The position numbers and the translations under genes are program-made. 64,000 nucleotides of DNA from Candidatus Eremiobacteraceae bacterium (GTDB lineage: Bacteria > Vulcanimicrobiota > Vulcanimicrobiia > Eremiobacterales > Eremiobacteraceae). A model generated the notes under the pieces. The model was not told where the DNA came from. It saw only the letters and a list, made by a program, of their open reading frames with translations, and did not search any database. The stretch lies in the NCBI GenBank assembly GCA_035710745.1, contig DASTCX010000016.1, positions 220,476-284,475 of the forward strand, written 5' to 3'. Shown here piece after piece: positions 59,885 through 64,000 of this stretch. The stretch's first letter is position 1; every line of letters begins with the position of its first letter.

Positions 59885-60572
59885 GCGAGACGCGTTCGTC
59901 GCCCGGCTCACGGCGGTCGGCGCGGAGCGCTACCACGATAAGCACCCATTTCAGGTTATGATGAACGCCGGCTCGCTGTCGCCGGACCAGCTGCGGATGT
60001 GGGCTGCGAACAGATACTACTACCAGAAGAGCATCCCGAGCAAAGATGCGGCGATCCTTTCGACGCTCCCGACGCGCGAGATGCGGCGGAGGTGGATCAA
60101 GCGCATCACCGATCACGACGGCACGCTCGAGAACGGCGGCGGCGGCTTCGAGATGTGGATAGCGTTGACGCGAGCGGTCGGTCTCGACGAGGCTGACGTT
60201 CGGTCGGAGCGGTTCGTCCAGCCCGGGACGCGATTCGCCGTCGACGGCTACGTGACGTTTGCGCGCACGCAGCCATGGCTGCCGGCGGTCGCTTCGTCGC
60301 TCACCGAACTTTTCGCGCCTGCGCTCATGACGCAGCGTCTCGCCGCGCTGCTCGCGAAGTATCCGTGGATAGACCCGGCGGGTCTGGAATATTTCCGCGC
60401 GCGGATCGACATCGCGCCGCGCGATGCGGAGTACGCGCTCGATTGGGTGTGCGATCACGCGCGAACAGACGAAGCGCAGACCGCGTGCATCGACGCGCTC
60501 CGCTTCAAGTGCGACGTGCTCTGGGCGGTGCTCGACGCCACGCAAGCCGCATGCGGCAACGCATCGAGATGA
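59877..60572 (+). CDS. pqqC: Pyrroloquinoline-quinone synthase PqqC
   Basis: 231 residues from a GTG that lies inside the pqqB end. It is a cofactorless oxidase of the TenA-like helical fold that performs the last eight-electron oxidation and ring closure. Visible: YHDKHPFQVMMNAGSLSPDQ, WAANRYYYQKSIPSKDAAIL and RWIKRITDHDG, close to the family consensus. The C-terminal part includes YALDWVCDHARTDEAQ. pqqD follows as an ATGA overlap. Confidence 0.96.
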   Translation: MLERDAFVARLTAVGAERYHDKHPFQVMMNAGSLSPDQLRMWAANRYYYQKSIPSKDAAILSTLPTREMRRRWIKRITDHDGTLENGGGGFEMWIALTRAVGLDEADVRSERFVQPGTRFAVDGYVTFARTQPWLPAVASSLTELFAPALMTQRLAALLAKYPWIDPAGLEYFRARIDIAPRDAEYALDWVCDHARTDEAQTACIDALRFKCDVLWAVLDATQAACGNASR

Positions 60573-60853
60573 GCGCGGGATCCGCAGGGCCCGTCCGCCT
60601 CGCGCGCGGCGTCCGCTTCCGCCGTTTGCCGGACGGCGCCGGCGTACTGCTCGTGCCCGAAGGAGTCGTCAATCTGAGCCAAAGCGCCGCCGCGATCGCA
60701 GAGCTCATCGACGGCGAGCGATCCTCATCCGACATCGCCGCCGCGCTGACGCAGACGTTCGACGCTCCGCAGGACGCCATAGAATCGGACGTAAACGATT
60801 TGCTCTTGCGCTTCGCCGGCAACACGTGGCTCGACGACGGACCGCAAAGCTGA
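60569..60853 (+). CDS. pqqD: PqqA-binding chaperone PqqD
   Basis: 94 residues. A winged-helix RRE-type domain that brings PqqA to PqqE. LARGVRFRRLPDGAGVLLVP and a VVNLSQSAAAIAELIDGER segment match the family. The C-terminal part contains DVNDLLLRFAGNTWL. The ATG at 60569 overlaps the pqqC stop; an ATG at 60551 is also in frame but would overlap more. pqqE starts 1 nt after the stop. Confidence 0.92.
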   Translation: MSAGSAGPVRLARGVRFRRLPDGAGVLLVPEGVVNLSQSAAAIAELIDGERSSSDIAAALTQTFDAPQDAIESDVNDLLLRFAGNTWLDDGPQS

Positions 60854-60854
60854 G

Positions 60855-61940
60855 ATGGACGCGCCGAAGCCGCTATCGATCCTCGCCGAGCTGACGTACC
60901 GCTGCAATCTGCAGTGCCCGTATTGCTACAACCCGCTCGATCTCCAGGCGTACCGCACGGAGCTGCCGGTCGACGTCTGGACCCGGGTCATCGACGAAGC
61001 GGCCGGTCTCGGCGTGCTTCAGGCGCATTTCTCGGGCGGCGAACCGACGCTGCGTGCGGACGATCTCGTCGTACTCGTCAAGGCAGCACGTGCGCGCGAT
61101 CTGTATACGAATCTCATCACGCAAGGGACGTTCCTATCGGACGGCCTCATCGCGCGCCTCGAAGCGGCAGGGCTCGACCACGTCCAGCTGAGCCTCCAGG
61201 CGTCGCACGCGGATCTCGCGGATTCGATCGCCGGCGCGACGGTTCACGAGAAGAAGATGGACGCGCTCCGCCGCGTCGCGAAGAGCGGCATGGCGGTGAC
61301 GCTCAATTGCGTCCTCCATCGCGCGAACATCGACGATGTCGACTCGATCGTCGCGATCGCCGAAGCTACGGGAGTCCGTCGCGTCGAACTCGCCAACGTC
61401 CAGTTCTACGGCTGGGCGCTGCTCAACCGTGGAGCGCTCATGCCGACGCGCGAGCAAGTCGAACGTGCGAGCGCATCGGTGGCTGCGGCTCGACGACGGC
61501 TCGCGGGGAGGGTCGAAATCGATCACGTGCTCGCCGACTACTACGAGCGCTTTCCCAAGCCGTGCATGGACGGTTGGGGTCGCAAATTCATGACGGTCGC
61601 GCCCGACGGCCGCGTGTTCCCATGTCCGGCGGCGCCGGCCGTCAAGGGCATGCGGTTCGAAAACGTCCTCGAGCGCTCGCTCGCCGATATCTGGGGTTTT
61701 TCAGAATCGTTCAACGCCTACCGCGGCACTGCGTGGATGCCGGAGCCGTGCAAGTCGTGCGACCGGCGCGAAATCGACTGGGGCGGATGCAGATGCCAGG
61801 CGTTCTTGCTCGCAGGCGACGCGGCGTTGACCGACCCCGCTTGCTCGCTCTCCCCAAACCACGGGCTTGTCGAAACCGCGATCGCAGCCGATGAGCGGCA
61901 GCCGGGATGGGAGCCGCGGAGGATGAAGACCGCGCCATGA
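60855..61940 (+). CDS. pqqE: PqqA peptide cyclase PqqE (radical SAM)
   Basis: 361 residues. The radical SAM motif CNLQCPYC (Cys 17, 21 and 24) sits in ELTYRCNLQCPYCYNPLDL. HFSGGEPTLR is the SAM-binding GGE. The SPASM end has PCMDGWGRKFMTVAPDGRVF with CPAA, then PCKSCDRREIDWGGCRCQAF. It forms the C-C bond between Glu and Tyr of PqqA. The stop overlaps the next gene (ATGA). Confidence 0.96.
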   Translation: MDAPKPLSILAELTYRCNLQCPYCYNPLDLQAYRTELPVDVWTRVIDEAAGLGVLQAHFSGGEPTLRADDLVVLVKAARARDLYTNLITQGTFLSDGLIARLEAAGLDHVQLSLQASHADLADSIAGATVHEKKMDALRRVAKSGMAVTLNCVLHRANIDDVDSIVAIAEATGVRRVELANVQFYGWALLNRGALMPTREQVERASASVAAARRRLAGRVEIDHVLADYYERFPKPCMDGWGRKFMTVAPDGRVFPCPAAPAVKGMRFENVLERSLADIWGFSESFNAYRGTAWMPEPCKSCDRREIDWGGCRCQAFLLAGDAALTDPACSLSPNHGLVETAIAADERQPGWEPRRMKTAP

Positions 61941-63295
61941 GGCCGGATTCCGTCAGGGCTTCCGCGGCATGTGCGATCATCGCATCCGCATGCGTCGCTG
62001 CTGCGTGCGGCGCGGGCGGCGGCGGCACCGCGGCCCCGTCGCTGCCGTTAGGCCGGCCGTCGCCGCAGCCGTCGATCTCCGCCGGTCCGCAGCCGTCGCC
62101 GTCCGTCAACCCGGCGTTGAAGATCCAGCACGTCGTCATCATCGTCCAAGAAAACCGCTCGTTCGACAACATGTTCCACGATTTTCCCGGCGCCGATACC
62201 GCGCAGAGCGGGAAGATGAGCGACGGGCAGACGGTGCAGCTCACCCCGATCCATCTCGATCAAGGCTACGACCTGCGCCACCGGCACTACACGTGGTGGA
62301 TGTCGTGGGACCAAGGCAAGATGGACGGATTCGACATCGACCGCTCGCCGGGCAATTCGCCGACGTTCCCATATCAGTACGTCGTGCAGTCCGACATCCA
62401 GCCGTACTGGGATCTCGCCTCGCGATTCACCGTCGCCGACGACATGTTCCAATCGAATACGGGCGGCAGTTATCCCGCGCACCTCTACCTCTTCTCGGCC
62501 CAATCCGACGACGTCAGCGGCAATCCGACAGCCTTACCGTGGGGTTGCGATGCCCCGTCGGGAACGAAGGTGTCGCTCGTCGGTCCGAACGGTACGGAGA
62601 AGCCGGGTCCGTTTCCGTGTTTCTCGTGGCCGACGCTCGCGGACCTGATGGATTCGCAAGGGATGTCGTGGCGATATTACTCGCCGCAGATCCTGACGAG
62701 CGGAGGCATTTGGAACACGCCCGACTCGTTTTCGAGCATACGATACGGCCAGGATTGGCCCCGCAACGTCGTGTCGCCGGAGACGCAGGTATTGAACGAC
62801 ATCCCGGCAGGGCAACTCGCGCAGGTGACGTGGATCGTGCCCTCGGGCGCGAACTCGGATCATCCGGGCTCTCAGAGCAAGACCGGTCCGAGCTGGGTGG
62901 CGTCGATCGTCAACGCGATCGGCGCAAGTCCGTTCTGGAACAGCACGGCGATCTTCGTGACATGGGATGACTGGGGCGGTTGGTATGACCACGTCAACCC
63001 GCCGCAGCTCGACGAGATGGGCCTTAGTTTTCGCGTGCCGCTTCTCGTCATCTCGCCCTACGCCCGGCACGGCTACGTGTCGCACGACCAGCACGAGTTC
63101 GGCAGCATCATCCATTTCACGGAAGAGAATTTCGGGATGCCAAGCCTCGGCAAGAGCGACGCGCGCGCGGACGACCTCAGCGATTGCTTTGATTTCACAC
63201 AGACGCCCGCGCCCTTCGCGCGCATCCGCGCGCCCGTGAACGCGCAATGGCTCGTCGCGCACACGCAAAATAGCGCCCCCGACACCGACTTCTAG
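61937..63295 (+). CDS. Phosphoesterase-family lipoprotein (phospholipase C/acid phosphatase-like)
   Basis: 452 residues from the ATG overlapping the pqqE stop. A lipobox-like signal (ASACVAAACG, Cys about 24) and a Pro/Ser linker precede the phosphoesterase family (PF04185) domain. That domain opens with HVVIIVQENRSFDNMFHDFPGAD (motif at about 72-78), then FTVADDMFQSNTGGSYPAHLYL, MSWRYYSPQ and IFVTWDDWGGWYDHVNPPQ with the catalytic/metal Asp and His. Such enzymes hydrolyse phospholipids or phosphate esters outside the cell. Its overlap with pqqE suggests co-transcription, but no direct functional link to PQQ is known. Confidence 0.9.
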   Translation: MRPDSVRASAACAIIASACVAAACGAGGGGTAAPSLPLGRPSPQPSISAGPQPSPSVNPALKIQHVVIIVQENRSFDNMFHDFPGADTAQSGKMSDGQTVQLTPIHLDQGYDLRHRHYTWWMSWDQGKMDGFDIDRSPGNSPTFPYQYVVQSDIQPYWDLASRFTVADDMFQSNTGGSYPAHLYLFSAQSDDVSGNPTALPWGCDAPSGTKVSLVGPNGTEKPGPFPCFSWPTLADLMDSQGMSWRYYSPQILTSGGIWNTPDSFSSIRYGQDWPRNVVSPETQVLNDIPAGQLAQVTWIVPSGANSDHPGSQSKTGPSWVASIVNAIGASPFWNSTAIFVTWDDWGGWYDHVNPPQLDEMGLSFRVPLLVISPYARHGYVSHDQHEFGSIIHFTEENFGMPSLGKSDARADDLSDCFDFTQTPAPFARIRAPVNAQWLVAHTQNSAPDTDF

Positions 63296-63342
63296 CCGCT
63301 CGGCCCGACGAACGCGCGCGTCGCATATCTCAAAAAAAGGGA

Positions 63343-63366
63343 GCGGTCGAGATTTATCTCGACCGC
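63343..63366 (+). repeat. Oriented palindrome, copy 9
   Basis: Arms GCGGTCGAGA and TCTCGACCGC surround TTTA, with GGGA before and CGCGGCC after. Identical to copy 3. Confidence 0.95.
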
Positions 63367-63396
63367 CGCGGCCAATCTTCCGCGATGATGTAGTAG

Positions 63397-63413
63397 GCCG
63401 AGCGAAGCTCGGC
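63397..63413. repeat. Second palindrome type, first copy at the window's end
   Basis: GCCGAGC-GAA-GCTCGGC. The reverse complement core (with TTC loop) is found twice at 25181-25218. It is part of the 77-nt unit. Confidence 0.85.
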
Positions 63414-63419
63414 TGGGAA

Positions 63420-63442
63420 CGGTCGACGTTTATCGTCGACCG
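63420..63442 (+). repeat. Oriented palindrome, copy 10
   Basis: Arms CGGTCGACG and CGTCGACCG around TTTAT, followed by CCGCAGCC. The outer GC pair is replaced by A in front. Confidence 0.93.
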
Positions 63443-63473
63443 CCGCAGCCAATCTTCCGCGATGATGTAGTAG

Positions 63474-63490
63474 GCCGAGCGAAGCTCGGC
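63474..63490. repeat. Second palindrome type, second copy at the window's end
   Basis: GCCGAGC-GAA-GCTCGGC, the copy in unit 2 of the tandem duplication. Confidence 0.85.
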
Positions 63491-63496
63491 TTGGGA

Positions 63497-63521
63497 GCGG
63501 TCGACGTTTATCGTCGACCGC
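63497..63521 (+). repeat. Oriented palindrome, copy 11
   Basis: Arms GCGGTCGACG and CGTCGACCGC around TTTAT, with GGGA before and CGCGGCC after. Confidence 0.95.
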
Positions 63522-63537
63522 CGCGGCCTCACACACG

Positions 63538-63715
63538 CGCCGCGAGGCTTGTCGCTTGCGCTGGGACGCGTCGAATTCGAAATAGACCCACGCCCGAGCG
63601 GTGGGAGCGGTCGACGTTTATCGTCGACCGCCGCGATCGCGCATGGACGTGCCCGGAGGTTCGGGAGCTTTTGCCGCCTCACAAGCCCCGCTTACGGCGA
63701 CAAGCCCTCGCGGCG
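63538..63715. repeat. Element with 18/19-nt inverted ends containing palindrome copy 12
   Basis: CGCCGCGAGGCTTGTCGC (63538-63555) is the reverse complement of GCGACAAGCCCTCGCGGCG (63697-63715) apart from one missing G. The right end CCCGCTTAcgGCGACAaGC aligns with 45995-46016 (CCCGCTTAgaGCGACAtGC). Copy 12 of the palindrome lies inside. It has no gene. Confidence 0.65.
63607..63631 (+). repeat. Oriented palindrome, copy 12
   Basis: Arms GCGGTCGACG and CGTCGACCGC around TTTAT, with GGGA before and CGCGATC after. Confidence 0.94.
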
Positions 63716-63742
63716 CGCTACATCTTACAGGGCTTGACCGCG

Positions 63743-63766
63743 GCGGTCGAGATAAATCTCGACCGC
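63743..63766 (-). repeat. Oriented palindrome, copy 13
   Basis: Arms GCGGTCGAGAT and ATCTCGACCGC around AA, preceded by GACCGCG. Reverse orientation; same core as copies 3, 6 and 9. Confidence 0.94.
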
Positions 63767-63780
63767 TACCAACTCGGTAC

Positions 63781-63850
63781 CGCTAACTCGACCGCTTGTA
63801 TGTTAGCGGAGCCGGAGTATTTCCGGCGTATGCCTCCCTCACGCTGAGGG
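63781..63850. repeat. Three consecutive hairpins
   Basis: CGCTAAC/GTTAGCG (63781-63808, 14-nt loop), GCCGGA/TCCGGC (63811-63827) and CCCTCA/TGAGGG (63836-63850, 3-nt loop) lie next to each other. They may be part of a structured RNA or of a larger repeat cut by the window's end. Confidence 0.45.
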
Positions 63851-64000
63851 CAGCACGGTAGGGGAGTTTCGTCGACCGCTTTGGCGTCGAGCCTGCGAGG
63901 GAGATCGAGCCCCCTTCCGATGGCACGTGCGTAGATCGGACGGTATCTGCGGCCGCTCGGAAGAGCAGAGCCTGCATGCACAAGGCTGATCCGCATGCGT

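Larger units (their letters stand above)
63359..63513 (+). repeat. 77-nt tandem duplication with palindromes
   Basis: Unit 1 (63359-63435) and unit 2 (63436-63513) are near identical. Each contains CGCGGCCAATCTTCCGCGAT (G/A variant in unit 2), then GATGTAGTAGGCCGAGCGAAG. Unit 2 has one extra T (CTTGGGAG versus CTGGGAAC), and a third partial copy starts at 63514. Each unit ends at the arm of a palindrome copy. Confidence 0.8.
63296..64000. other. Gene-free repeat-rich end of the window
   Basis: About 705 nt with no supported gene. It holds five copies of the palindrome family, a 77-nt tandem duplication, a second palindrome type, an element with inverted ends (63538-63715) and three adjacent hairpins (63781-63850). 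A minus-strand frame from 63996 to 63766 (76 residues) shows no known domain and is not called. Confidence 0.75.

Noticed and set aside
63343..63766. A CRISPR array at the repeat-rich end
   Set aside because: The repeats are palindromes in both orientations with unequal, partly repeated spacers, and no cas genes are present.
63766..63996. A 76-residue minus-strand frame at the window's end (MRISLVHAGSALPSGRRYRP)
   Set aside because: No domain and no clear ribosome-binding site; it runs through the hairpin cluster and ends in a repeat. It may be revisited with more sequence.

Overview
The window is one continuous, gene-dense stretch of high-GC bacterial chromosome (my estimate is about 63-67% GC). 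I see no tRNA, rRNA, CRISPR array, prophage or transposase gene. It carries a RpoD-type sigma factor, a compact flagellar export operon, a large exopolysaccharide (EPS) locus, a Sat/CysC sulfate-activation pair and a complete pqqABCDE operon. Lipoproteins with Pro/Thr/Ser-rich linkers are common, and short oriented palindromes are scattered between genes. I suspect a poorly cultured lineage such as Eremiobacterota (WPS-2), but no marker here proves it.

Layout. 1-3.6 kb: the end of a probable primase gene, rpoD/sigA, a KGG-repeat stress protein and a secreted HEAT-cyclophilin fusion. 3.7-10.6 kb: a flagellar operon (unknown ORF, FlgF/G-like rod/hook protein, FliM-like, FliN, FliP, FliQ, FliR, FlhB, FlhA) with mostly overlapping genes. 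10.8-15.1 kb: secD, secF, a cation diffusion facilitator and a DUF4097-like lipoprotein. 15.1-19.0 kb: sulfate activation (APS kinase CysC, ATP sulfurylase Sat) plus a PHP phosphatase overlapping cysC that may remove the by-product PAP. 19.2-56.8 kb: seven PAPS-type sulfotransferase paralogs interleaved with EPS genes. These are five or six glycosyltransferases, two UDP-sugar dehydrogenases, a CapD-type dehydratase, a DegT aminotransferase, Wza, Wzc, Wzy and WbaP homologs, a polysaccharide deacetylase, a FemAB-like protein, an asparagine-synthase-like protein, two paralogous toroid proteins and two paralogous GHL15-like lipoproteins. 56.9-63.3 kb: a secreted beta-propeller protein, pqqABCDE and a phosphoesterase lipoprotein. 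63.3-64 kb: a repeat-rich, gene-free end.

How the genes work together. Sat and CysC make PAPS, the seven sulfotransferases use it, and the PHP protein could hydrolyse the inhibitory PAP. WbaP starts a lipid-linked repeat unit, the glycosyltransferases extend it with acidic and amino sugars, Wzy polymerises it, and Wzc/Wza regulate and export it. The coherent inference is a heavily modified, sulfated acidic exopolysaccharide. No Wzx flippase is visible in the window.

The most unusual non-coding signal is a family of 13 oriented palindromes whose loop-proximal base pairs vary in a compensatory way. One copy lies in frame inside a coding sequence. A second, larger inverted-repeat element family occurs at 45.9-46.1 kb and 63.5-63.7 kb.
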